22,764 nucleotides of DNA from Phlegmacium glaucopus (lineage: Eukaryota; Basidiomycota; Agaricomycetes; Agaricales; Cortinariaceae), in contig MU130529.1 in the NCBI GenBank assembly GCA_015039465.1, positions 1 through 22,764 of the forward strand, given 5' to 3'. The number at the start of each line of letters is the position of its first letter. Position 1 is the first letter of the stretch. The position numbers and the translations under genes are program-made. The notes below the pieces were generated by a model. It had not been told where the DNA came from and did no database searches. It was given only the letters and a program-made list of their open reading frames with translations. Shown here piece by piece: positions 1-8,240 of this stretch.

Positions 1-1623
1 GATGAGGATTAGAAGAAAAAAGACATAACTCACAGTGAAGGTACGCGACACCTCTGGAAACGCCAACAACCAGTTCCATCTTGTCGTACTCTTCATCCGA
101 TTTGATGTATTCACTTAGAAGACCTATTTCAGATGAGCACGTTTCGGAGAGATTGATATACTGCAACTTGAAGTTTATGCGTACCGTTTGGCATCCACGA
201 TGTGACCACTGCAGGATATCTACCAAAGTCCATACTGATACCCAGCAACGGAACGAGGTTATCGTGTGACAAGTTCGACCACCTAGTTAGACACTCGGTG
301 AGTAGCTTGGTAAAAGGAATATCGTGAATAGATATATAAACAATATCAAGATTTAAATTTACGTACATCTTCTAAGTCCTGCCTTCCTTGTGTCTTGCTC
401 CGTGGATTAAAACCAGTACGTAGTGCCTTGATTGTGACGATGGACTGGAAAACGCGTGGTGTGTCGAGATTCCATACACCGCGGTAGATATCGAAATAGA
501 GGCTAACGAAAGGGTCTAGTTTCGATGTCACGACTTTATTGGTGATATCAAGTTCTGCGAGTTCGGAGGGAATAGAAGGTCTTCCTTTCCTCTGGCGATT
601 GTGGTGGGGAAGTTTCTGCTGGGGTAGCTTCTGCTGGGGTAGCCTTTGCTGGACCGGTAGCCTCTGTTGGGGTAGCTTGAGCTCGTATAAAAAGATCATA
701 TCGTCAACGGCCACGGCAACGCGATTCCGAGGACCATCCAAGGCTACGTTCTTCGCTATACCCGGCAACCCAGAGTTGGCGACATATACACCTTTCGCAA
801 TATCCCACACAGTAAGATAGCCACCACAAAGAATTATAAATGCAGTGCTGTCCGGCACAAAGATAAGGGAGGTGATGGGGCTGGATCGATCGCGGGGTAG
901 TAGCCTCGCGAGTGAGATGCTAGTCGTAACACCTGCATTCCAAAGGCGGATGTCACCAACGTCGTCGCCTGTCGCAATCCATTTCCTGTCCTGTGACCAT
1001 GCGCAAGCAGAAACCTTTACAGAACCGACTGGGGTGAATTGGCAATGCAACTTAGAGTTGTTTTGACCAATGTATGACATGATGTCAAGCTGTCCATTCT
1101 CGCGACCAACAATGAGCAACTCGGGTTCAAGCGGACAGTCGGCGACACTCGATGCCTTGATAGTGTCACTCTTAGTAAAGCTCCAAGGAGAGTACAAATC
1201 AGTTGCGCCGTATTCAAAGAGGCGTCTAGTATCACTGCTTTGCGTGGTAATCGTCTTGCCGTCAGATCTGAAAGTAGGCATCACACTGTCAAGCTTGTCA
1301 ATACGTATTCCCTGAAGGCTCCACCTCTTTCCTCCTGGTGAATCTCGTTTCACCATTTCAAAGTATTTCGATGTCGCGACGATCGCCATGTCCGGGTCAG
1401 TTGGTGAGAAGCACACATATGACCAGTAGCTAAATGTTGAAGTAGCGGCGCCAGTGGCTGTATCCCAGAACTCGACTTGGTCATTACTGTAGTTGGGGCT
1501 GTTCATGGCCATTGACCCGGCTATAGTCGTTCCATCTGAAGAGAATGAAAGAGAGGAGTGGTATGACCCAATGAACCAGCTGGGCTTTGTCTTGATGAAA
1601 ACATATTTGAATGAATTTTCCAT
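1..1623 (-). CDS. WD40-repeat/TKL-like pseudokinase fusion, left tandem copy (partial at window edge)
   Basis: The start codon is the ATG at 1623-1621 (protein MENSFKYVF...); the frame stays open further upstream only through a TTG. Exon 1 is 1623-367, intron 366-306 (GTACGT..AAG), exon 2 305-34, then a GTGAGT donor, and the gene leaves the window inside intron 2. Residues about 15-315 form WD40-like blades: repeated S-F-x-x-D/P-D-G strands and W-D/W-N ends such as DIRLWNAG and LTVWDIAKG. A linker of LPQQ[RK]-type repeats follows, then a kinase N-lobe with the VAIK-type lysine (TIKALR) and a H-x-N-L-V-P-L-L-G-I motif. The glycine-rich loop has lost its glycines, and Cys replaces the expected alpha-C glutamate. 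A +1 frame break near 180-200 separates VTSWMPNG from TVRINF. About 80% similar by eye to the copy at 5403-7574. The WD40 and kinase folds are inferred from motifs. The role is unknown; a signalling scaffold or recognition protein is a guess. Confidence 0.75.
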
Positions 1624-1663
1624 GGGACAAAATAATGAGGGACTGTTGCTGTGATCCAATGAA

Positions 1664-1780
1664 GACGATTGGACGAAAGCTGAGGTGCTTATACTGCGTT
1701 TATAACGAGCGTCTGCAGATGGCGATCCGATGACGGTGATTACACGAAAGCTCAGGGTTTACTGCGTTTATAACGAGCAT
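1664..1780 (-). promoter_or_regulatory. Tandem TATA-containing promoter modules of the left WD40-kinase gene
   Basis: Upstream of the ATG at 1623 two similar modules follow each other (about 1664-1710 and 1735-1778). On the plus strand each carries CGAAAGCT followed by ACTGCGTTTATAACGAGC, so on the minus strand each supplies a TATAAA 75-150 nt before the start codon. The same pair of modules sits before the other gene copy. Confidence 0.45.
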
Positions 1781-1934
1781 TGGCACAAGGTGATTATGGG
1801 GCGATTGGGATTTCATGGCAAAGAAGAAGTGATCTTCAGCAAAACTTCGATGTTATCTGATGTCAGATGACTTACTACATTCGCATGAAAGACCAGGAAA
1901 TGCAGCTTTCCAGAAGGGCTGAAGGGTATATCAT

Positions 1935-2314
1935 TCGGCGATCTGCGCAGGAGGTCAAAAGCTTGAATCTCACGTTACCTAGAAAAGGTTGATGATATGT
2001 ATATGCCAGTCTAAGGCGATAATTTGGATGCATTATTATTAAATAAAGTGGCTTGAAACTCTGCACTCGATCGAGTGAGTTCCAGTTCTGCATCGTCTGA
2101 CGCTACTATCAGTCACTCGAGAACACACAGGGCTTTTCAATCTTGGACAAAAGATGATATTATGAGTGGGTATGATCTGAGCTAGTATATATAAAATACG
2201 TACCTATTCCAACCCTTCCGTTTTTCATCCATTCACAACGTAAAATGACAATGCGATACACGCTCTCATTATCAGTGGCGCCACCGTCATCTCACTTAAT
2301 ACGCATCCATAACC
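1935..2314. other. Intergenic stretch with a possible interrupted small gene
   Basis: To about 1935 the sequence still resembles the upstream region of the other gene copy. A TATATATAAAA box lies at 2186-2196 on the plus strand, with an ATG about 50 nt downstream at 2245. The reading frame from that ATG stays open into the transposon that begins at 2323 and stops at 2350-2352. If the transposon and one target-site copy are removed, the frame runs on to TGA at 4167-4169 (38 codons). The product is not recognised; a real gene is possible but weakly supported. Confidence 0.25.
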
Positions 2315-2343
2315 GACAGATCCAGTACTTTTCTGTCCCCCAC

Positions 2344-2485
2344 CAGATCTGATCAGATCTGAGCGGAACTGGTCAGATCTGATCAGAACCAGTCAGATTC
2401 TGTGCAGATCTGCTCAGAATCTGAGCAGTTCTGAGCAGTTCTGAGCAGATCTGCACAGAATCTGACTGGTTCTGATCAGAACTGC
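2344..2485. repeat. Left subterminal palindromic-word array with a 42-bp perfect inverted repeat
   Basis: The stretch is built almost entirely of AGATCTGATCAG-type and CTGAGCAG-type words. Bases 2378-2419 and 2439-2480 are exact reverse complements (42 bp) separated by 19 nt, so the strand can fold into a very stable hairpin. Confidence 0.85.
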
Positions 2486-2642
2486 AATACTTATAAGTCA
2501 ATTCCTACTAATTCATCTTTTCTAACTTTTCAAACATATTAATTTAAATTTAAGAAGTTTATTGAGGGGGGATTAGTTACTAATACATTAGAATCACAAA
2601 ATAATATATTTAGTTAATATCAGAAAAATGAAATAAAGGTAG

Positions 2643-3385
2643 TAGGTGGTCAAAATGGGTGGGTAGAGTGTAAAAATGGGTGAGTAGAGTGTAGAAATGG
2701 ATGGGTAGAGTGTAGAAATGGATAGGTAGGGGGTGGAAACGGGGGTGATGGGGGTGAAACGGGGGTGATGGGCGTCTATTCGTCATCATAGGTGGGTATT
2801 CATCGTCGTCGGGGTGTATTCGTCGTCATCTGGGCGTCATTGGGGTGTATTCGTCATCTTGGGCGTCTATTGGTCGTCGTTGGGGTGTATTCGTCGTCGT
2901 TGGGGCGTATTCGTTATCGTTGGGGTGTATTCGTCGTCGTTGGGGTGTATTCGTCATCGTCGGGGTGTATTCGTCATCGCAGGGGGTGTATTCGTCGTCT
3001 TGGGGCCTATTTGTTGTCATGGGTGGGTATTCGTCGTCCTCGGGGCGTATTCGTCATCGTCAGGGTGTATTCGTCATCGTGGGGGTGTATTCGTCATCTC
3101 GGGCGTCTATTTGTCGTCGTGGGGGGTGCATTCGTTGTCGTTGGGGTGAATTCAGCGTCGTGGGGGTATATTCGTTGTCGTGGATGTGTATTCGTCGTCT
3201 TGGGCGTCTATTCGTCCTAATGGGCGGATATTTGTCATCGTGGGGGTGTTTGTCATCGTGGGGGTGCATTCATCCATCGTGGGTGTCTATTCGTCGTCAT
3301 GGGCGTCTATTCGTCGTCGTGGGGGGGTATTCGTCGTCGTGGGCGTCTAGTAGTTGTCGTGGACGTGTGTGCGTCATCGTACACG
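2643..3385 (+). repeat. G-rich minisatellites
   Basis: From 2643 to about 2745 there are four or so copies of a roughly 22-nt unit containing ATGGGTGGGTAGAGTG. From about 2770 to 3380 a roughly 20-22-nt unit like GGGTGTATTCGTCGTCGTTG repeats about thirty times with variation. Long open frames in several phases on both strands here are repeat translations, not genes. The G-rich strand is the plus strand. Confidence 0.85.
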
Positions 3386-4125
3386 TGTACGGGTTGTTGT
3401 TTGTGTTGTTCTTGTTGTACATGTGTTGCGTCGTTGTACACGTCGTGTGTGGTTGTTGTAGGCGTAGTGGTTGTTTGTCGTCGTTGTACATGTTGTATGT
3501 CGTCGTCGTCGTCATACATGACCTATTATAACATGTTAGCAGTGAATTAGAATAGAATAAAATAACAAAATATCCCTCCCTCGGATGGGAGGGTTACCAT
3601 TGGTTATGGTCCTCGTTGTTATGGCGGCTGTCGAAACGGGCATTGTTGAAAATGGGTGGTGGTGTGAGAAACAGAAGACAAGATCAACAAACAGTGACGG
3701 GCGCATCACATGTGATCACGTGATCACACCCCTCGCACTGAACAAAATACATGATTTTGATGGCAACAACGTCATTGCCATCTAATCTCAATATATTGGT
3801 TTGTTGTGCTACTTGACATATTATTAATTATATTATTTTTCTAGTAAACTCAAGTGATTCATTTGCTGATCTAACTTAATTCTGCTCGGAATCTGACCAG
3901 ATTCTGCTCGGAAATGGTCAGATTCTGCTCGGAAATTGGTCAGAATTAAATCTGATTAGATCTGATCAGATCTGGTATTTCTGATCAGATCTGATCAGAA
4001 TCTGGTCAGAAAAATTGGCCCTATTACTGCCATTTGGGCTTGTAAAAATTCTGACCGGAATCTGATCAGATCTGACCAATTCTGATCAGATCTGATCAGA
4101 TCTGGTGGATCACAGCAAAGACCTC
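3227..4125 (+). repeat. Long direct repeat, copy 1 (right part of the hAT-like element)
   Basis: This is near-identical to 10913-11796 over about 880-900 bases. It differs by one minisatellite unit near 3242 and scattered substitutions or small indels (for example near 3596, 3666-3676 and 3798-3825). Similarity stops exactly after AAAGACCTC, which marks the element end. Confidence 0.9.
3711..3782. repeat. Conserved palindrome and stem-loop in the element core
   Basis: Bases 3711-3728 (TGTGATCACGTGATCACA) form an 18-bp perfect palindrome. Further on, 3759-3766 (GATGGCAA) pairs with 3775-3782 (TTGCCATC) around an 8-nt loop. Both recur at 11379-11396 and 11427-11450, and in altered form in the divergent element at 20606-20677. 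Confidence 0.7.
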
Positions 4126-4205
4126 GACAGATCAGGGTTGCCGTGGAACATTTTTCGAAAGAGACTTGACTGGAAAGTGGTAGATGATGGCCAAGGTCAC
4201 CTGTG

Positions 4206-4375
4206 AATGTCATATCCTCTGAGAACCGCTCTCGCGAATAGTTGTTATTAATATATTTTATTCAAGACGTGGCTCGAAGCTCAGGCACTAAAAGTAAGAA
4301 AACAGAGAAAATAAAAAGTAATCATTACTTCAGAGAGCATAAATCTTACATTCAGTACATTCCTTTGACTCAAGA
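4206..4375. repeat. Direct repeat of the downstream flank of the WD40-kinase gene, copy A
   Basis: Alignable by eye with 5058-5225: both start AATGTCATAT, then GCTCTCGC[GT]AA, TTTTATTCAAGA and GCTCAGG, followed by an A-rich stretch. Copy B lies just beyond the 3' end of the gene at 5403-7574, so copy A is probably a relic of the same duplication or of a third, lost gene copy. Confidence 0.55.
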
Positions 4376-4381
4376 GTTAGT

Positions 4382-4829
4382 ATGAAGCACGATGGAAGTC
4401 GTCGACGACAGGAGCAAGTCCTTGCTCCGGTCCGGTTCCCGGACACCTTCGTCAAAATCCGCCGAACATTGCACCTATTTGCGCAGCAAATATTCACCGG
4501 CAGAAGAACGGCGGCTTGGAACGAACTTAAGGACTTGACTGTGATTTTACTTCATTTCGATTGCCTTTGCGACCTTTGCAGACCAACAGTCTGGCGACGA
4601 TTACTCGATTTAACTTCCAGAACTATCGCAAACTTTCCCACCAGGACAAACAAATCCTTCAACAAGAAAGCAAGATTTTTCGACGGTAGACGGAAAGTGA
4701 GAGGGAGACGAGAGCGGTCAGTGGTAACTTTTGAATTCAGTTGTGGTGTTGAAGGTGAGCACAGTTCACGTCTGGATTACCTCACTAACACCCCCCACAG
4801 GAATTGGACTTATTCTTCCATCTGCCTAA
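4382..4829 (+). CDS. Hypothetical small basic protein, two exons
   Basis: An ATG at 4382 opens a frame rich in Arg and Lys (MKHDGSRRRQEQVLAPVRFP...). A good intron lies at 4755-4800 (donor GTGAGC, CTAAC branch-like motif, acceptor CACAG). Splicing it gives a short new C-terminus ending LILPSA with stop TAA at 4827-4829, about 133 residues in all. A middle Leu/Cys-rich part (KDLTVILLHFDCLCDLCRP) could be helical. No domain is recognised. The intron signals favour a real transcript, but there is no homology support and it may be chance or a gene fragment next to the duplicated flank at 4206-4375. Confidence 0.3.
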
Positions 4830-4849
4830 GGCTTTGAATATGTATTCGA

Positions 4850-5057
4850 CACAATACGATCTCCGACCTATATAACAGTCTGACAAGCAAATGATGAACG
4901 ATCATTTAAATCTACGCACACTGTTCTCAAGCCCAACACCTTGCGTGCCACAAGTAGGTCCGATGTTTACTTGGATGTCATGTAACGAATCGATAAACAA
5001 TGGCACTTGAATTTTGGGAACTCTGGTTGATCGATGATCATTTATTCGATAGTGCGA
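4850..5057. other. Intergenic, nothing recognised
   Basis: No convincing open frame, repeat or RNA gene is seen between the small basic ORF and the repeated gene flank at 5058. Confidence 0.5.
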
Positions 5058-5225
5058 ATGTCATATTCTACCAGAGCAGCTCTCGCTAACAGTTGTTAGT
5101 AACATGTTTTATTCAAGATGTCGCTCAAAGCTCAGGTACTATGCACAAAAAAGTAAAAAAGGCAGAGAAAAGAAAGATAATTATTTTTTCAGAAAGTATA
5201 ATATTCCTTACAATTATTTCATTCA
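5058..5225. repeat. Direct repeat of the downstream flank of the WD40-kinase gene, copy B
   Basis: Counterpart of 4206-4375. It lies 180-345 nt past the stop codon of the right WD40-kinase gene and probably belongs to its 3' untranslated or downstream region. No clear polyadenylation signal could be assigned. Confidence 0.55.
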
Positions 5226-5402
5226 TTATGAAAGCGAACAACAATGCAACACTCTTTTCCTGAGATGACAATGATACCGAAGAATGGTGGAAACAAATCC
5301 ACCCCTGTAAATAATTCCTTCGGATGAAAGGAACGACATAATTTGGAACACACCAATCTCGCAAGAAAGACTAAGAGCTTTGGGAACATAATGAAACTCT
5401 GT

Positions 5403-7574
5403 TTACACCAAATGATTCAAGTGGCCCACGTAGCTCGCCATGTCCGGACGTTTTGCGGGGTCCTGGTTCCATCCTTCATTCCACAAAGACCAGAGCACAT
5501 CCCCAACGTCTTCGGGTCTATCGGGGCGTTGGTTCTGAACAACCTGGCTTGGAACCATAGCATCACTAACACTTTCGAACGGATCGCTTGCCGTGAAGAT
5601 TTCCTATGGGGAATTATCAACAATAATGGTAACAACCTGAATATGAAAACAAATACCAAGGAAGTCATCGTAACGGAATAGACATCTGTCGCGAAATCAG
5701 CCTTTGCTGATGAAAGTTTTAACAGCTCAGGCGCCATCCAGCGATATGAGACCATCGTCCCACTAGCTAGTAAAGGACTGTTGTCGAGAACGGAATATAG
5801 GCCAGGGTCAGCCAGACGTGCGTTTCCGAGCTCGTCGACCAAAAAACTTGACTAGTCTGAATTTCAGATTTCGTTGCTAACATTATAAATCTTTAATGAA
5901 CGTACCCCTCGTAAATCCGAATGAACAATGCGTTCCGCTGAGGAAGAGGATATATAACTGCTGAGGATAAGAAAAAGACATAACTTACAGTGAAGGTACG
6001 CAACGCCTCTGGCTACGCCAACGACCAGTTGCATCTTGTCGTACTCCTCATCCGATTTGATGTACTCGCTTAGAAGACCTATTACAGATGAGTATGTTTC
6101 GGAAAGATTGATAGACTGTAAGTTCCTGCGCACCGTTTGTCGTCCACGAGGTGACGATTGCAGGAAATCTACCAAAGTCCATACCGATACCCAATAACGG
6201 AAGAAGGTTGTCGTGTGACAAGTTAGACCACCTGGTTAGACACCTGGTGAGCAACTTGGTAAAAAATACCGTGAATAGGTATACAAAGGGCATAAAAGTT
6301 ATGAATTTACGTACATCTTCAAAATGCTGCCTTTCTTGTGTCTTGCTGCGTAGATCAAAGGTAGGACGTAGTGCCTTGATCGTGACGACGAGCTGGAAAA
6401 CGCGTGGTATGTCGGAATTCCATACACCACGGTAGATATCGAAGTAGAGGCTGACAAAAGGGTCCGGTTTCGATTTCACGACGTTATTGGTGATGTCGAA
6501 TTCTGCAAGTTCGGACGGTATAGAAAGTTTTCCTTTCCTCTGGCGATTGTGGTGGGGAAGTTTCTTCTGGCTCGGTAGCATCTGCTGGGGTGGCTTCTGC
6601 TGGCCTGGTAGCCTTTGTTGGGGTAGCTTGAGCTCGTATAAAAAGATCATGTCGTCAACGGTCACAGCAACGCGATTCCGAGGACCATCCAAGGCTATGC
6701 TCATCGCCGTAGCCGGCAGCCCAGAGTTCTCGACATATACACCTTTCCCAATATCCCACACAGTAAGATAGCCACCGCAAAGAATTATGAGTCCAGTGCT
6801 GTCCGGCACAAAGATAAGGGAGGTGATGGGGTTGAATCGATCACGGGGTAGTAGCCTCGCGAATGAGATGCTACTCGTAACACCTGCATTCCAAAGGCGG
6901 ATGTCACCAACGTCGTCACCCGTCGCGATCCATTTTCTGTCCGGCGACCACGCGCAAGCAGAAACCCTTACAGAACCGACTGGGGTGAGTTGACAGTGCA
7001 ATTTAGAGTTGTTTCCGCCAATGTATGATATGATGTCAAGCTGTCCATTGTCACGGCCAACAATGAGTAAGTCGGGTTCAAGCGGACAGTCGGCGACACT
7101 CGAGGCCTTGATGGTGTAACTCTCAGTATACCTCAGCTCAGACTGGAAGTTAGTTCGGCCGTACTCATGAAGACGTCTATCACTGCATTGCGTGGTAATC
7201 GTCTTGCCGTCAGATCTGAAAGTAGGCATCGCACTGTCAAGTATGTTAACACGGTTTCCCTGAAGGAGGCTCCACCTCTTTCCTCCTGGCGAATCCCGTT
7301 TCACTATTTCAAGGGATTTCGATGTCGCGACGATAGCCATGTCCGGGTCAGTTGGTGAAAAGCGCACAAATGACCAGTAGCTAAATGTCGAGGTAGTGGC
7401 GCCAGTGGCTGTCTCCCAGAACTCGACTTGGCCATTACTGTAGTTTGGGTTGTCCATGGCCATTGACCCAGCTATAGTCGTTCCGTCTGATGAGAAGGAA
7501 AGAGAGTGGCGGGATGACCCAATGAACCAGCTGGACTTTGTCTCGACGAAAACGTATTTGAAAGGATTTGCCAT
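5403..7574 (-). CDS. WD40-repeat/TKL-like pseudokinase fusion, right tandem copy (complete exon set, one frame break)
   Basis: Exons are 7574-6315, 6254-5989, 5937-5906, 5851-5657 and 5603-5403 (stop TAA), with GT..AG introns of 51-60 nt. The start is the ATG in TACCATGGC. Residues about 20-315 are WD40-like blades (ACAWSPDRKWIATGDD, DIRLWNAG, LTVWDIGKG). A Pro/Gln/Lys linker covers about 316-350. A TKL-like kinase domain follows: VTIKALR keeps the beta-3 lysine near residue 400; then LSHDNLLPLLGI, YLHSERIVHSDLRG, FLVDELGNARLADPGL, YRWMAPELL and NQDPAKRPDM. The catalytic-loop Asp remains, but the usual Asn after DLRG reads Ser, DFG reads DPG, the alpha-C Glu reads Cys and the P-loop glycines are missing. 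A pseudokinase is therefore likely. A +1 frame break near 6130-6150 (SWTTNG / TVRRNLQ) would end translation at about 6048 unless an unseen splice or frameshift repairs it. The gene may thus be a pseudogene or encode a truncated WD40 protein. Confidence 0.75.
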
Positions 7575-7608
7575 GGTACAAGAGAGGGAGTTGTTGTGAT
7601 CCAATGAA

Positions 7609-7732
7609 GACGATTAGACGAAAGCTGGGATGTTTATACTGCGTTTTAACAAGCGTCTGCAGAAAGTGATCCGATGAAGGTGATTAGACGAAAGCTCAGT
7701 GCTCAGGGTTGACTACGTTTATAATGAGCGTT
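7609..7732 (-). promoter_or_regulatory. Tandem TATA-containing promoter modules of the right WD40-kinase gene
   Basis: This is the counterpart of the pair at 1664-1780. Module A (about 7609-7653) has CGAAAGCT and, on the minus strand, TATAAA about 60 nt before the ATG at 7574. Module B (about 7680-7730) repeats CGAAAGCTCAG and TATAAA. Similarity to the left gene's upstream region continues to about 7875, so the gene duplication carried at least 250 bp of upstream DNA. Confidence 0.45.
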
Positions 7733-7879
7733 TACACAACGTGATTATAGGTTCATGGCAGAGAAGAACTTCAAGAAGTGACCTTCAACATTATCTGATG
7801 TCAGGTGACTTACTACATTCGCACAATTAAAAGAAATGCGGATTTCCAGAAGCGCTGAAGGGTATATCATCAGCAAAAA

Positions 7880-8240
7880 GGTGAGTAGCATACATCGTTT
7901 TGTGGGGATAACAAGTCAACACAACTTTTCTAACCGCCTTTCATGAGTCATGAAACATTCTGGCCGCTTGTATAGACCAGTCATAATTCTGACTGACGTG
8001 GATACATTTAGAAATATTTGAGGACTCAGAATGCAGCTAAAGTTATTGTTTACGGATTGTTTACAGTGTGGAAGAATTTTGAATCTCGAAATGAGACTTG
8101 CAAGGAGAGTAAAATATAATATTAGAAGCCAAGTTCGAGGAGATTAATATCCTCTGTCAGACCTTGCTTTTGGACCTATTTCAGGTAGGCGATGACTTGA
8201 ATTTGAGTCTATTTCGCATGAACTCTCATAGACCCATACC
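7880..8240. other. Intergenic gap between the WD40-kinase promoter and the transposase-like gene
   Basis: Unique-looking, AT-leaning sequence. Similarity to the other gene copy's upstream region ends near 7875. No gene, terminal repeat or target-site duplication was found that would mark the end of the neighbouring mobile element. Confidence 0.5.

Larger units (their letters stand above)
2323..4125 (+). mobile_element. hAT-like non-autonomous DNA element with 8-bp target duplication
   Basis: The element is flanked by exact 8-bp direct repeats GACAGATC at 2315-2322 and 4126-4133. Its ends are imperfect inverted repeats: the first 40 bases (CAGTACTTTTCTG..) match the reverse complement of the last 40 (..CAAAGACCTC) at 33 positions, and similarity continues inward. 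Inside, in order: a palindromic-word array around AGATCTGATCAGATCT (2344-2485), an AT-rich stretch, a G-rich minisatellite (2643-2770), a GTCGT-rich minisatellite (2770-3380), a unique core (3540-3840), and a second array of the same word (3888-4110). No transposase is encoded; open frames inside are low-complexity repeat translations. The 8-bp duplication and terminal AAAG/CTTT pattern suggest the hAT superfamily, by inference. Confidence 0.75.

Noticed and set aside
539..1315. Plus-strand frames opposite the WD40-kinase genes (also 6151-7358)
   Set aside because: They are antisense shadows of the coding exons and mirror the linker and WD40 codons.
2770..3380. Possible CRISPR-like array
   Set aside because: The units are contiguous and variable with no unique spacers, and the genome is eukaryotic; it is a minisatellite.
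2792..3550. Long open frames on both strands (up to 228 codons, VFVVVGVYSSS-like or HDDEYTPTTTN-like)
   Set aside because: They are translations of the GTCGT minisatellite in several frames at once, with no codon signal; the same applies to 10880-11218 and the frames at 3585-3785 and 11253-11453 in the element core.
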